From: Oleiagrimonas sp. C23AA
GTDB taxonomy: Bacteria; Pseudomonadota; Gammaproteobacteria; Xanthomonadales; Rhodanobacteraceae
Reading direction: 5' to 3'
NCBI RefSeq assembly: GCF_011759385.1
Contig: NZ_JAARLY010000006.1
Location: 124,001-188,000 of the forward strand
Length of the DNA: 64,000 bases
The number at the start of each line of letters is the position of its first letter. Position 1 is the first letter of the stretch. The position numbers and the translations under genes are program-made. The notes under the pieces were generated by a model, which had not been told where the DNA came from, did not search any database, and worked only from the letters and a program-made list of their open reading frames with translations. Shown one piece after another: positions 20,307 to 29,695 of the stretch.

Positions 20307-21085
20307 GGGCCGCCGATCACCGTCGTCTGACGCCTTGGCTGGCCATGGTCGTGGCCCTGGTACTAGCCTTGTTGGTGGCGTTGGTGCTGGGGTGGGGCCA
20401 GCAGGTCAGCTGGGACCGGGCACCGGTTGAGCCGGCCACGGGGGCACATAAGCCAGTCGCTTCCCGCGCCGCCACGTCGCCACCGCCGACCCGTTTCGCC
20501 GCCGCCTGGGAGCATCCGCTGTTCAGCGCCGACCGGCAGCCGCACGAGGCCACCGGTGGCAACGGTGAACATGTCAGTCTGGGCGATCTGGTGCTGACCG
20601 GCATCATCCTTACACCGGGCCTGCACATGGCACTGATGCACGATGCTCACGGCGACAAGGATGTGCGCGTGCGCGAAGGCGAAACCCTGCCCGACAGCGC
20701 CTGGCGGCTTAAGTCGCTGGCGGCCCGGCATGCCGTGTTCGTTGGCGGCGGACCGCGCACCGAACTGACCCTGAAGGTGGCCCATGCCGATGCCAGCGCG
20801 GGCCCGAAAGGCGACGCCGGACAATCGGCACCACCGCCGGTTCGTCCAGCGTCTGCCAGCAGCCCACCGGACGAGCACTTGCACCGTCCCGACGGCCATC
20901 CGCGGCCAAGCCGTGGCAAGGCCGATGCCGTGCTGCGTCCGCCGCGTCAGGGGCAATCACCGGCCGCATCCGGCGGCGCGTCAGTCACCGAACAGGCCCG
21001 GCAGGCCCGGCTCAAGCGACTGACCAAGCAATACCAGCAGCGCCATGGCCAGCAGGCCAAGGCGCATGCCAAGGGAGAGCACTGA
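20303..21085 (+). CDS. Type II secretion system GspN/GspC-like inner-membrane protein
   Basis: The 260-residue protein has one N-terminal membrane helix (WLAMVVALVLALLVALVLGW) and a periplasmic part. A homology-region-like domain (EHPLFSADRQP then VSLGDLVLTGIIL... to residue ~155) recalls the GspC HR domain. The C-terminal 100 residues are Pro/Ser/Lys-rich and low-complexity. Position between gspM and gspD matches the xanthomonad XpsN slot. It would link the inner-membrane platform to the secretin (inference from family and position). It shares the operon by a 4-nt overlap upstream and a 5-nt gap downstream. Confidence 0.72.
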   Translation: MRAADHRRLTPWLAMVVALVLALLVALVLGWGQQVSWDRAPVEPATGAHKPVASRAATSPPPTRFAAAWEHPLFSADRQPHEATGGNGEHVSLGDLVLTGIILTPGLHMALMHDAHGDKDVRVREGETLPDSAWRLKSLAARHAVFVGGGPRTELTLKVAHADASAGPKGDAGQSAPPPVRPASASSPPDEHLHRPDGHPRPSRGKADAVLRPPRQGQSPAASGGASVTEQARQARLKRLTKQYQQRHGQQAKAHAKGEH

Positions 21086-21090
21086 AGATC

Positions 21091-23325
21091 ATGCGTCACC
21101 TTTCCAGCATTCTGCTCAGCGCAGCCGTGGTCGTCCTGGCCGGCTGCTCGACCCTGCCGCAACCGCGCGATGATGGCGAGCTGCAACGCGAGGCCGTGGC
21201 TGGCACCCACTCGCCGCCTCCGCCGCCGATGAAGCTGCGCCAGCCGGCCGCGACCACGCCCGGCCAGGGTGGCCGCAGTGGCGAGGTACAGCGCGGCAGC
21301 GGCGTGTTCGTGCATGGTCAGCCGGCCGCGCGGCAGGCGGCGCAGGGCAAGGGCGCGGTGGTGTTCAATTTCGAGGATCAGCCCGTGCAGGCGGTGGTCA
21401 AGGCCATCCTGGGTGATTTCCTGCACGAGAGCTACGCCATTTCGCCGGACGTGAAAGGCACGGTCACCTTTTCCACCGCGCAGCCGGTGACGCGTCAGCA
21501 GGCGCTGCCGATTCTGGAAACACTGCTGTCCTGGACCGACAACGCCCTGGTCAACAAGGGCGGACGCTACGTGGTGCTGCCGTCAAAGAATGCGGTGGCC
21601 GGCAACCTGGTGCCCAGCCTGGGCGCGCAGCCGCCGCAGGCCGGCTTGCAGGCGCGGCTGTTCACGCTGCACTACATCGGCGCCAAGCAGATGCAGAAGC
21701 TGCTCAAGCCGTTTGCGCGCGATGCCTCCTTCCTGCTGGTCGACCCTGGCAGCAACACGCTGGTGATGTCCGGCACGCCACAGGAGCTGGCCAACTATCA
21801 GCGCACCATTCGCACCTTCGATGTGGACTGGCTCAAGGGCATGTCGGTGGGCGTGTACAACCTGCAGCGCGCGCACGTCGATGAACTGCTGCCGCAGCTG
21901 GAAAAGCTGTTTGGCCCCAAGGCCGACACGCCGATGGCCGGCATGCTGCGTTTCTTGCCGATCGAGCGCACCAACGCCATCGTCGTGATCAGCCCGCAGC
22001 CGGATTATCTGGACGAAGTGCACCAGTGGATCGAGCGCATTGACCGGGGTGGCGGCAACCAGCCGCAGCTGTACGTGTACGACGTGAAGAACGTGCAGGC
22101 CTCGGATCTGTCCGACTATCTCAACCAGATCTACAACGGCACCAAGCCGCAGTCCGATCAGGGCCAGGATCAGGGCGGACAGGTGGGGCCGGGTCTTACC
22201 TCCCATAGCATCGGCAGCGAGGACTCGAACGGCGATAGCACCAGCAAAAGCAGCAGTGGACTGGGTTCGGACACCAACGGCAGCAGTGACCGGGTGCAGT
22301 TGCCCCGCCGCCATGACTCGCAGAGTCGGCGCTCCGATGCCCAGGGAAGTGGCTCCCAGACGGGCATTCGCATCACCGCGGTCGATTCCAACAACCAACT
22401 GTTGGTGCGCTGTCGGCCGTCGCAATGGGCCGATATCCAGTCGGCCATCAAGCGTCTGGACACGGTGCCGCTGCAGGTGCAGATCGAGACGCGCATCCTG
22501 GAGGTCAAGCTCACCGGTGAGTTCAGCTTCGGCGTGCAGTGGTATCTGGAAGGCCTGATCGGCGGCACCGACAGTGGCAACACGCGCTCGTGGGGACAGC
22601 CGGGCAACGAGCAGGCCGGCGCGCTGGGCGGTGGCGGCACGGCGTTCAACAGCACCAACAGTGCCTTCTATTATTCGTTCATCAACAGCAACCTGCAGGC
22701 CGCGGTGCGCGCCATCGAGACCAGCGCCAACACCAAGATCCTGTCCGCGCCCTCGCTGGTGGTGATGAACAATCAGGAGGCCAAGATCCAGGTTGGCACG
22801 CAGGTGCCGGTCAACCAGACCTACATCACCAGCGGCATCAGCACCGGTTCCACCGGTGGCATCCAGAACCTTGGCAGCGTGGATTACAAGGACACCGGCG
22901 TGATCCTGGATGTACGCCCGCGTGTCAATCCCGGTGGTCTGGTCTATCTCACGCTGGACCAGGTGGTCAGCAAGCCCGGCGTCAAGGACCAGTTCGGCAA
23001 CTTCCCCATCGACAAGCGCGAACTGGCCACGCAGATTGCCGTGCAGAGCGGCCAGACCGTATTGCTGGGGGGCCTGATCCAGCAGGACGAGGGCACCACC
23101 GATACCGGTATCCCCGGGCTGAACCATATTCCGGTGCTGGGCCGGCTGTTTGGCACTACCAGCCGCCACCGCAACCGCACCGAATTGCTGGTGCTGATTA
23201 CCCCGCGGGTCATCAGTGACAGCGATGATGCGCGCACCATTACCGATGAATATCAGCGCAAGTTCGAGTCGCTGGCGCCCTTGCGTGGGCAGCAGCACGC
23301 CCATAAGACCGACAACAGGCAGTAG
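21091..23325 (+). CDS. gspD: Type II secretion system secretin GspD
   Basis: The 744-residue outer-membrane channel of the type II secretion system. It has a lipoprotein signal with lipobox LAGC (Cys19). Periplasmic N0-N3 domains run from residue ~85 to ~465, with a Ser/Gly/Gln-rich insertion around 355-420 inside N3. The secretin C-domain follows (EAKIQVGTQVPVNQTY, GVILDVRPRVNPGGL, LLGGLIQQDEG, and the final RTELLVLITPRVI). It is the last gene of the gspLMND operon. No obvious pilotin gene is adjacent; the lipidated N terminus suggests it may help its own targeting, as in XpsD. Confidence 0.93.
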   Translation: MRHLSSILLSAAVVVLAGCSTLPQPRDDGELQREAVAGTHSPPPPPMKLRQPAATTPGQGGRSGEVQRGSGVFVHGQPAARQAAQGKGAVVFNFEDQPVQAVVKAILGDFLHESYAISPDVKGTVTFSTAQPVTRQQALPILETLLSWTDNALVNKGGRYVVLPSKNAVAGNLVPSLGAQPPQAGLQARLFTLHYIGAKQMQKLLKPFARDASFLLVDPGSNTLVMSGTPQELANYQRTIRTFDVDWLKGMSVGVYNLQRAHVDELLPQLEKLFGPKADTPMAGMLRFLPIERTNAIVVISPQPDYLDEVHQWIERIDRGGGNQPQLYVYDVKNVQASDLSDYLNQIYNGTKPQSDQGQDQGGQVGPGLTSHSIGSEDSNGDSTSKSSSGLGSDTNGSSDRVQLPRRHDSQSRRSDAQGSGSQTGIRITAVDSNNQLLVRCRPSQWADIQSAIKRLDTVPLQVQIETRILEVKLTGEFSFGVQWYLEGLIGGTDSGNTRSWGQPGNEQAGALGGGGTAFNSTNSAFYYSFINSNLQAAVRAIETSANTKILSAPSLVVMNNQEAKIQVGTQVPVNQTYITSGISTGSTGGIQNLGSVDYKDTGVILDVRPRVNPGGLVYLTLDQVVSKPGVKDQFGNFPIDKRELATQIAVQSGQTVLLGGLIQQDEGTTDTGIPGLNHIPVLGRLFGTTSRHRNRTELLVLITPRVISDSDDARTITDEYQRKFESLAPLRGQQHAHKTDNRQ

Positions 23326-23494
23326 ACTGTCGATGAACTAACCAGACTGGGGCTTGTCCCAGCCTGAAGGCGAGGCGCGCTCCAAGGGGGACGCGCGCCG
23401 CGGCGCCGGCATTGCTATGCTGGGCTGCGCGGGGCCGCCGCCGGTGGCTTCGATCGACACTCACCTCAAAACATATTTGGGAAAAGGTAAACGT

Positions 23495-24082
23495 ATGTCC
23501 GTAGAACGCATGGTAGTGCTGGCCGCCGCGGCTGGCTTGTCCCTGGCGGCCGTGATGCCGGCGCAGGCGCAGCAGTCGCTCGGCGGCAACGCGGTGCCGG
23601 GCGTGTGCATGATGTCGCGCCAGGAAGTGATCGGTACTTCCAAGGTCGGGCAGGCCGCTGATGCGCGCCTCAAGCAGCTGGCCGAAAATGCCCGCCAGCA
23701 GCTGGACAAGGATCGTGAGCCGCTGCGCAAGGATATCCAGGCCTTCCAGTCCAAGGCCGGCTCCATGAGCGAGGCCGAGCGCAAGAAGCAGGGCCAGGCG
23801 CTGCAGGAGCGCATGCAGCACTTCCAGCAGAAGGCGCACGATCTGGGCGAGCGCGTGCAGCTGACGCGTGGCAAGGTGATGCAGCGCATCGGCAACGACG
23901 CCGAGCCGGTGGTGCAGCAGGTCTACAAGCAGCATCACTGCGGCCTGCTGCTGGATCGCGACTCGGTGCTCGGCGGCAACATGAGCCACGACATCACCGA
24001 CGACGTGGTCAAGGGCCTGAACGCGAAGACCAAGACGATCTCGTTCAACCTCGAGCCGCTGCCGAAGAACAACGGCAAGTAA
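23495..24082 (+). CDS. Periplasmic OmpH/Skp-like chaperone
   Basis: A 195-residue exported protein: signal peptide (MSVERMVVLAAAAGLSLAAVMPAQAQ) and a long, highly charged coiled-coil from residue ~60 to ~140. The ends form the small base domain, giving the jellyfish layout of Skp, which holds unfolded outer-membrane proteins in the periplasm. ATG at 23495 has AAAGG about 10 nt upstream, and the signal peptide begins exactly there. It lies 169 nt after gspD with its own terminator downstream, and may be expressed separately. A role in secretin handling would be inference only. Confidence 0.8.
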   Translation: MSVERMVVLAAAAGLSLAAVMPAQAQQSLGGNAVPGVCMMSRQEVIGTSKVGQAADARLKQLAENARQQLDKDREPLRKDIQAFQSKAGSMSEAERKKQGQALQERMQHFQQKAHDLGERVQLTRGKVMQRIGNDAEPVVQQVYKQHHCGLLLDRDSVLGGNMSHDITDDVVKGLNAKTKTISFNLEPLPKNNGK

Positions 24083-24148
24083 GCAAGCGCACGATGTCAC
24101 AGCGGCGCGGGCCTTGCGGGCTCGCTCGCCGTTGAGGCATCAAGCGAC

Positions 24149-24181
24149 AAGGGCCGCCGCGGTACTTCCGCGGCGGCCCTT
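24149..24181 (+). terminator. Strong hairpin terminator between skp-like and dioxygenase genes
   Basis: AAGGGCCGCCGCGG, a TACTT loop, and CCGCGGCGGCCCTT form a perfect 14-bp stem 67 nt after the chaperone stop. The convergent dioxygenase gene ends 20 nt further on, so the hairpin probably serves both transcripts. Confidence 0.75.
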
Positions 24182-24201
24182 GTTGCATCTGCAGGGAGCG
24201 C

Positions 24202-24939
24202 TCAGGCCGCGTCGGCGCGGCGGAAGGTCACCACCAGCACATCGCGCCAGGCCGGCTGCGTGGCATCGTGCGGCTCCACCGCGGTCACGCCGTGGTACAC
24301 GCGATGGTCGTCGACCAGCGCCGCGTCGAACGGGTGGGTCAGCGTGAAGCTGCCCAGCGGCGTGTCGGCATCGCGATGGATGGTGGTGGTGCCCGAATCG
24401 ATATTGTGGCGATCGATCAGCAGTACCAGCACGTAATCCACGCCGTCGCGGTGCATGCCTTCGGGCGTGGGCTGCCCCGGTTCACCCGGCCGCGCCTCGA
24501 TACGGAACTGATGCACCTCCACGTGCCAGCGCGGCACCTCGGGCGCCAGCGCGCCGAACAGTCCGTGCGCGTAGCGCAGGATGGTCGCCAGACTCTGCCC
24601 CGAGCGCAGCGCCGGCTCGATCGGCTCGTACCAGCGTTCGATACCGCCGTTGAGGCGGTTGTAGTCCAGGCTCTGGTAATGCGGCTGGCGTGGCTGCTCC
24701 ACCGTGCCGCTGTCATTGTCCACCGAGAACACCGCGTGGCGCCGGCGTCGGTAGCGCCCGCGGTCGGCCATGTAGGCGTCCACATACAGGTCGTTCCAGC
24801 TGTCAGTGAACGCGTTCCAGTCGTCCAGCGAGCCACATTCGGCCAGCGCCGCGCGCATGCGCGCGCCCTCCACGAACGCAAAGCCCTGCTCGCGCAGCGT
24901 GGTTTCCAGGTCGTCGGTGGCGTGCTCGATGGCGGACAT
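24202..24939 (-). CDS. 2OG-Fe(II) dioxygenase family protein
   Basis: A 245-residue protein of the family that includes amino-acid hydroxylases such as bacterial isoleucine dioxygenase and BsmA (2OG-Fe dioxygenase type, PF10014-like; recalled). Iron ligands appear as the HxD pair in EGMHRDGVDYVLV (about residue 165) and the distal His in DDHRVYHGVTAVE (about 220), followed by the C-terminal VVTFRR. The likely activity is hydroxylation of a free amino acid; the substrate is unknown. ATG at 24939 begins the conserved part; no clear ribosome site is seen, so the start is less certain than the family. Confidence 0.82.
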   Translation of the reverse strand: MSAIEHATDDLETTLREQGFAFVEGARMRAALAECGSLDDWNAFTDSWNDLYVDAYMADRGRYRRRRHAVFSVDNDSGTVEQPRQPHYQSLDYNRLNGGIERWYEPIEPALRSGQSLATILRYAHGLFGALAPEVPRWHVEVHQFRIEARPGEPGQPTPEGMHRDGVDYVLVLLIDRHNIDSGTTTIHRDADTPLGSFTLTHPFDAALVDDHRVYHGVTAVEPHDATQPAWRDVLVVTFRRADAA

Positions 24940-25334
24940 GCGTGAGGCCGAGTGAAAGAGGTGGTGAGGGCAATATGGGGCGTACGCCACTCGCTTTCGA
25001 GGGCTTGCGATCCATCTTGCGCGGATACGGTGAGGTAGCAGTTGCCGCAGATCAATAAGTGATCCAGGCGACGCACTTAAGGTGAGCGTGTCTGAATTGG
25101 ACGAGGCGGTCGGGTGAGTCGCAGGATGAAAATTACCGGTGTGCATGGCCGGCACATGTCACTCGCGATCCGGCGCACTCCTTGCCGTGGCTCGCGGCTG
25201 GGATTATCGCCAGGCGCCAACAAATGCGGCAGCCTGATGGCGTGCACGAGTCGCATGGCCGAGTGGTCTTGGATGCGTCGCGGTGCCTCCTGGCGTTTGT
25301 CCAGAGGGGATAGTGGTGAGCCTGGAGAAGCGGC
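24940..25334. other. Intergenic region, dioxygenase to first Crp-like gene
   Basis: About 395 bp separating divergently transcribed genes, expected to contain both promoters. I see no repeat, hairpin or small gene that I can support. Confidence 0.5.
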
Positions 25335-26054
25335 ATGAACGGTCCGCAGCCACGTATCCCCGTGTTGACCACGCGTCTTTCCGGCGATGCCGACGAAGGT
25401 GGGCGTCTGGATGCCGTGCTCAGCGCCGAGGATCTTCGGCGGCTGGAGGGCATTGCCAGTGTGCTGGAGCTGCCGGCGCGCAACCGCTTGATCTACGACC
25501 AGGGGCAGGCGGCCGAGGCGCTTTATTTCATCCAGCGCGGCATGGTCGCCACCAGTGTGCACGATGGCGACGGCAGCCGGCAGATCCTGGGGTTTCTGCG
25601 CTCGGGTGACCTGTTCGGGCTGGCCGAGCAGGGGCGTTACATCAGCGCGGCGCGCACGCTGACCCCGGCGCGGCTTTTCTGCCTTCCGCTGGCGCCGCTG
25701 CAAAAGTTGCTGCTGACCGACGCCCGACTGCAGCTGCACTTTCTGACCAAGGCCGCGCACGACCTTCGCATGGCGCAGCGACAGATGATCGTGCTGGGTC
25801 GGCACAGCGTGCATCGCCGCTTGGCGGCGTTCCTGCTGGAATTTCTGCGCCACGATGACATCTACGATGCCGCCGAGCAGCGCATTCGCCTGCCGATGAG
25901 CCGTACCGACATGGCCGATTATCTGGCCACCACGCCCGAGAGCGTGGCGCGTGCCTTCGCCGCCATGGAACGCGAGGGATGGATTCGCCGGTATGGGCCC
26001 AAGTCGATCCAGGTGCTGGATTTGCCGGCACTGATTCACGCGGCCAGCGTGTAG
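25335..26054 (+). CDS. Crp/Fnr family transcriptional regulator
   Basis: The 239-residue protein has an N-terminal cyclic-nucleotide-binding-like sensor fold (RNRLIYDQGQAAEALYFIQRGMV; FLRSGDLFGLA) and a C-terminal winged helix-turn-helix (MSRTDMADYLATTPESVARAFAAMEREGWI). The recognition helix carries the E-S-x-x-R pattern of FNR-type proteins. The four cysteines needed for an oxygen-labile iron-sulfur cluster are absent, so it is not a classical FNR; the ligand is unknown. GGAGAAG precedes the ATG. A second, different Crp/Fnr protein follows 227 nt downstream on the same strand. Confidence 0.88.
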   Translation: MNGPQPRIPVLTTRLSGDADEGGRLDAVLSAEDLRRLEGIASVLELPARNRLIYDQGQAAEALYFIQRGMVATSVHDGDGSRQILGFLRSGDLFGLAEQGRYISAARTLTPARLFCLPLAPLQKLLLTDARLQLHFLTKAAHDLRMAQRQMIVLGRHSVHRRLAAFLLEFLRHDDIYDAAEQRIRLPMSRTDMADYLATTPESVARAFAAMEREGWIRRYGPKSIQVLDLPALIHAASV

Positions 26055-26281
26055 CCGAGCAAACCGCCGGGCAAATTTGATGTGTGTCAGTGCGCCCTGC
26101 GCGGGCCACTGCTAAAAGTGCGCGTTCGCCCCGCACGACTCCGCACGCACGCCATGCCGCATCAGTTGCCTGTTATCCAACGCTACCTTCGACCTGGGTG
26201 TTGTGACGCATGCGCGGCACCGGCATGCGCGCGTCTTGCGGGGCGCGGTTCGGGTCATGATGGCAGGGAGGTCGCACGCCG

Positions 26282-26929
26282 GTGTCGATGGCACAGCCGT
26301 TGAGTGAGCACACGGCACATCACGGCCGTCTTTTGCAGCTGGCACCGGGCGCACGCTTGTACCGCCAGGGCGAGGCCTGTGCGCATTACTTCATGGTGCT
26401 GGAGGGCTGGGTGGTGCAGTCCATGGTCACGCGCGACGGCGCCGTGCAGATTCTGGACTTTGCCGTGCCAGGTCACGTGCTGGGTCTGGCTTCCGCGACC
26501 GGACCGATGCGCCACACCGCGCAATGTTTGACGAAAGTTCGCGTGCGGGCGCATGCCAGCGCGCAGTTACCGCACATGCTGGGCAAGGACGCGCGCATCG
26601 GCCATCTGCTGTTGCAGGCGGCGTGCCTTAACGAGGCGCGCGCGCACCATCGTCTGGTGCACCTGGGTCTTCGCGATGCGCGCCAGCGTGTGGCGCAGCT
26701 GCTGGTGGACCTGTACGTACGTGTGACCGGGCACGCGCCTGTTCGTGCCGGCGACAGCATGGTGCTGCCGCTGACCCAGCGCCACATCGCGCAGGCCACG
26801 GGCCTTTCCGGCGAGCATGTAAACCGTACCCTGCGCCGGTTGCGCGAGCAGGGCGTGCTGCATTTCACCAAGCATCGCCTGCATGTACTCGATCCGCAGG
26901 CGCTGTGGGCGGTGGCCGGCCACGCCTGA
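26282..26929 (+). CDS. Second Crp/Fnr family transcriptional regulator
   Basis: A 215-residue regulator with the same two-domain plan: a sensor domain (GARLYRQGEACAHYFMVLEGWVV; VPGHVLGLA), a dimer helix, and a winged HTH (LTQRHIAQATGLSGEHVNRTLRRLREQGVL). GTG at 26282 is chosen because GGGAGG stands 10 nt upstream; ATG at 26288 is an alternative two codons later. Its sequence differs clearly from the preceding paralogue, so this is not a recent duplication. The two may form a regulatory pair of unknown signal. No target can be named from the sequence. Confidence 0.88.
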   Translation: MSMAQPLSEHTAHHGRLLQLAPGARLYRQGEACAHYFMVLEGWVVQSMVTRDGAVQILDFAVPGHVLGLASATGPMRHTAQCLTKVRVRAHASAQLPHMLGKDARIGHLLLQAACLNEARAHHRLVHLGLRDARQRVAQLLVDLYVRVTGHAPVRAGDSMVLPLTQRHIAQATGLSGEHVNRTLRRLREQGVLHFTKHRLHVLDPQALWAVAGHA

Positions 26930-26957
26930 GGCGTCGCCGGTCATGTATCGGCTTGTC

Positions 26958-27737
26958 TTACGAGCGCATGCCGATGCCGCGCTTGAGCAGCCACATGCCG
27001 AACGCGCTGAGCACCACAGCGAAGAACAGCATCACCGCATAGGCGACGCCGATATTGACGTCGGAGATGCCGAGCACGCCGTAGCGGAAGCCGTTGACCA
27101 TGTACAGGATCGGATTGGCCAGCGAGATCGTGTGCCAGGGCTCGCCGATCTGGCTGATCGAGAAGAACACGCCGCCCAGGTAAGTGAGCGGGGCCAGCAC
27201 GAAGGTCGGGATGATGGCGATATCGTCGAACTTCTTGGCAAATACCGCGTTCACGAAGCCGGCCAGGGCAAACACCATCGAGGTCAGCATCGCCGTGGTC
27301 AGGGTGATCAGCGGATGCGCGATGTGCAGGTGTGTGAACAGCAGCGCGATCAGCATCACCACCACGCCCAAGGTCAGGCCGCGCACCATGGCGCCAATGA
27401 TGTAGCCGGCCAGAATCACCCAGCTGGGCATCGGCGAGACCAGCATTTCCTCGACAAAACGCTGGAACTTGGCGCCGAAGAAGGAGCTGGTGATGTTGCC
27501 GTAGCTGTTGTTGATGACGCTCATCATCACCAGTCCCGGCGCGAGGTAGGCCATGTAGGCGAAGCCGTGCACGGTGCCCATGTGGCTGCCGATTACGGCG
27601 CCGAAGATGATGAAGTACAGCGTCGAGGTGATCGCCGGCGGAATCAGCGTCTGCGACCAGATGCGCACGATGCGCATCACTTCGCGGCGCACGATGGTAC
27701 CCAGCGCAACCATGTTCAGGGCGGCATTGCTGCTCAT
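26958..27737 (-). CDS. ABC-2 type transporter permease (YadH-like)
   Basis: A 259-residue integral membrane protein with six hydrophobic segments (for example SQTLIPPAITSTLYFIIFGAV, GLTLGVVVMLIALLF, AVMLFFAVVLSAFGMWLL) and the ABC-2 signature region FVEEMLVSPMPSWVILAGY. It forms the membrane part of an exporter with the ATPase encoded upstream; their genes overlap by 4 nt. The pair resembles E. coli YadG/YadH, for which the substrate is unknown. Confidence 0.9.
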   Translation of the reverse strand: MSSNAALNMVALGTIVRREVMRIVRIWSQTLIPPAITSTLYFIIFGAVIGSHMGTVHGFAYMAYLAPGLVMMSVINNSYGNITSSFFGAKFQRFVEEMLVSPMPSWVILAGYIIGAMVRGLTLGVVVMLIALLFTHLHIAHPLITLTTAMLTSMVFALAGFVNAVFAKKFDDIAIIPTFVLAPLTYLGGVFFSISQIGEPWHTISLANPILYMVNGFRYGVLGISDVNIGVAYAVMLFFAVVLSAFGMWLLKRGIGMRS

Positions 27738-28672
27738 GCGCGGGCCTCCTTGTTGTTGTTCTCGACCAGACGCACGAAAAGCTCCTCCAGACGGTTGGCC
27801 TTGTTGCGCATGGATGTGACAGTGACGTTGATCTCGGTCAGTGCGGTAAACAGCGAGTTCAGATCATGGCCGCGGGCCATGTCCGCCTCCAGCGTGTGAT
27901 CGTCCATGCGGCGCACCTTGATGCCGGTGACCTGCGGCAGCGATTCGGGCAGTACGCTGGTGTCCAGCACGAAGGTTTCCACGTCCAGCTTGGACAGCAG
28001 CGCCTTCATGGTGGTGTTCTCGACAATGCGGCCGTGATCGATGATGGCGATGTTGCGGCACAGCTGCTCGGCTTCTTCCAGATAGTGCGTGGTCAGGATC
28101 ACCGTGGTACCGGCTGCGTTGATGCCGGTGACGAACTGCCACATCGAGCGGCGGATCTCGATATCCACGCCGGCGGTGGGCTCATCCAGAATCAGCAGCT
28201 TGGGCTCGTTCATCATCGCGCGGGCGATCATCAGGCGCCGCTTCATGCCGCCGGAGAGCATGCGCGCGGGCTGGTCGCGCTTTTCCCACAGGCGCAGTTC
28301 CTTCAGGTACTTCTCGGCGCGCTGCACCGCGATGCTGCGCGGAATGCCGTAGAAGCCAGCCGCGTTCACGCAGATGTCGAACGGCTTCTCGAACTGGTTG
28401 AAGTTGATTTCCTGCGGCACCAGGCCAATCAGCTTCATGGCCTCGCTGCGGTTTTCGCGGATGGACACGCCAAACACGCGGGCATCGCCGCCGCTGGGAT
28501 TGACCAGCGAGGAGATAATGCCGATCAGCGTGGACTTGCCGGCACCATTGGGGCCAAGCAGGGCGAAAAAGTCGCCCGGTGCCACACGCAGCGAGACGCC
28601 CTGCAGCGCCTGCGTGCCGGAGCTGTAGGTTTTGCGGAGGTCATCAACCTCCAGCGCGGGGGTATCGGTCAT
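27734..28672 (-). CDS. ABC transporter ATP-binding protein (YadG-like)
   Basis: The 312-residue ATPase drives the adjacent ABC-2 permease. Walker A LLGPNGAGKST at about residue 40, Q-loop in LVPQEINF, signature MLSGGMKRRLMIARA, Walker B LLILDEPTAGVD, and H-loop LTTHYLEEAE are all intact. ATG at 28672 is selected because the protein then begins MTDTPALEVDDLRKTY, directly before the nucleotide-binding core; upstream codons are not family-like. The C-terminal ~80 residues after the core are typical of the YadG subgroup. Confidence 0.93.
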   Translation of the reverse strand: MTDTPALEVDDLRKTYSSGTQALQGVSLRVAPGDFFALLGPNGAGKSTLIGIISSLVNPSGGDARVFGVSIRENRSEAMKLIGLVPQEINFNQFEKPFDICVNAAGFYGIPRSIAVQRAEKYLKELRLWEKRDQPARMLSGGMKRRLMIARAMMNEPKLLILDEPTAGVDIEIRRSMWQFVTGINAAGTTVILTTHYLEEAEQLCRNIAIIDHGRIVENTTMKALLSKLDVETFVLDTSVLPESLPQVTGIKVRRMDDHTLEADMARGHDLNSLFTALTEINVTVTSMRNKANRLEELFVRLVENNNKEARA

Positions 28673-28878
28673 AAGTGGCTTGTATCCAGAGTAGGCACAG
28701 GCGCGGCGCGCCGTGGGGCACGAAGCGCGGCGGGGACTGCATAAGTACAAGACGCCCAGCATCGGGGCGCACACGCCCGGTTTCAACGCGCGTGGTAGCC
28801 TTTTATTATAACCGGCCGGGCATGAGCGCCTTCATGTGCGGCCCAGAACTGACTGTTTCGTTGCCGATTACCTGCCTT

Positions 28879-29622
28879 ATGCCCGAGCGTTTCAACCTGC
28901 GTCTTGCCGACAGTTTCATGCTGGCGCCCACCGTGCGTCACCTGGTGTTCGAGCGTGAGGACGGCCAGCCGTTCGCGTTCAACCCAGGCCAGTTCCTGCA
29001 GGTGCACTTTGCCTATGACGATGGCAAACCCACCAAGCGCAGTTACTCGGTGGCCACCGTCTCCGAGGACACCACCATCGAGCGCGTGGAGATTGCCGTC
29101 AGCTACGTGGAGGGCGGCGCCGCCACCAAGCTGCTGGGTGAGCTCGAGCACGGCCAGAGTGTGGAAGCCAGCGGACCGTACGGACGCTTTTGCCTGATGC
29201 CCAACGATGCCAACCAGCGCTACATTCTGGTGGCCACCGGCACCGGCGTTACGCCGTATCGCGCCATGCTGCCGGGCCTGGCCAAAGTGATGGCCGAGCG
29301 CGACGTGAAAGTGGTGCTGCTGTACGGCGCCCGCAACGAGGCCGAGCTCTTGTACGGCGAGGAATTCGAGGCCTTTGCCCGCCAGCATGCCAACTTCACC
29401 TTCCACGCCTGCTTAAGCCGCGGCGCACGCCCGGACCCGCGCGAAAGCGATCGCTTAGGCTACGTGCAGAGCGTGCTGCCGGAACTGGCACCCGATGCCG
29501 AAGGCGATATCGCCTACCTGTGCGGCAACCCGAACATGGTCGATGCCAGCTTCACTGCACTGAAGGAAGCCGGCCTGCCGGTGGCGCACATCCGCCGCGA
29601 GAAATACATCTCCTCGCGCTGA
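28879..29622 (+). CDS. Ferredoxin--NADP(+) reductase
   Basis: A 247-residue flavoprotein that passes electrons between NADPH and ferredoxin/flavodoxin. The FAD-binding motif is KRSYSVATVS (about residue 54), the nucleotide-binding loop is VATGTGVTPYRAML (about 115), and AYLCGNPNMVD near residue 215 is the family C-terminal motif. ATG at 28879 (MPERFNLRL) is preferred as it begins the domain; an in-frame ATG at 28822 would add 19 residues. A bidirectional terminator follows. It faces away from the ABC transporter genes. Confidence 0.88.
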   Translation: MPERFNLRLADSFMLAPTVRHLVFEREDGQPFAFNPGQFLQVHFAYDDGKPTKRSYSVATVSEDTTIERVEIAVSYVEGGAATKLLGELEHGQSVEASGPYGRFCLMPNDANQRYILVATGTGVTPYRAMLPGLAKVMAERDVKVVLLYGARNEAELLYGEEFEAFARQHANFTFHACLSRGARPDPRESDRLGYVQSVLPELAPDAEGDIAYLCGNPNMVDASFTALKEAGLPVAHIRREKYISSR

Positions 29623-29647
29623 CGCCTGCCGCTACGCAAGCCGCCAT

Positions 29648-29677
29648 AAAAAAAGCCCGCCAACCGGCGGGCTTTTT
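29648..29677. terminator. Bidirectional intrinsic terminator
   Basis: A-run at 29648-29654, stem GCCCGCC/GGCGGGC with an AACC loop (29655-29672), and T-run at 29673-29677. It stands between the convergent reductase and secreted-protein genes and fits termination of both. Confidence 0.92.
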
Positions 29678-29695
29678 GGTAGCCGGACGTCTGGC

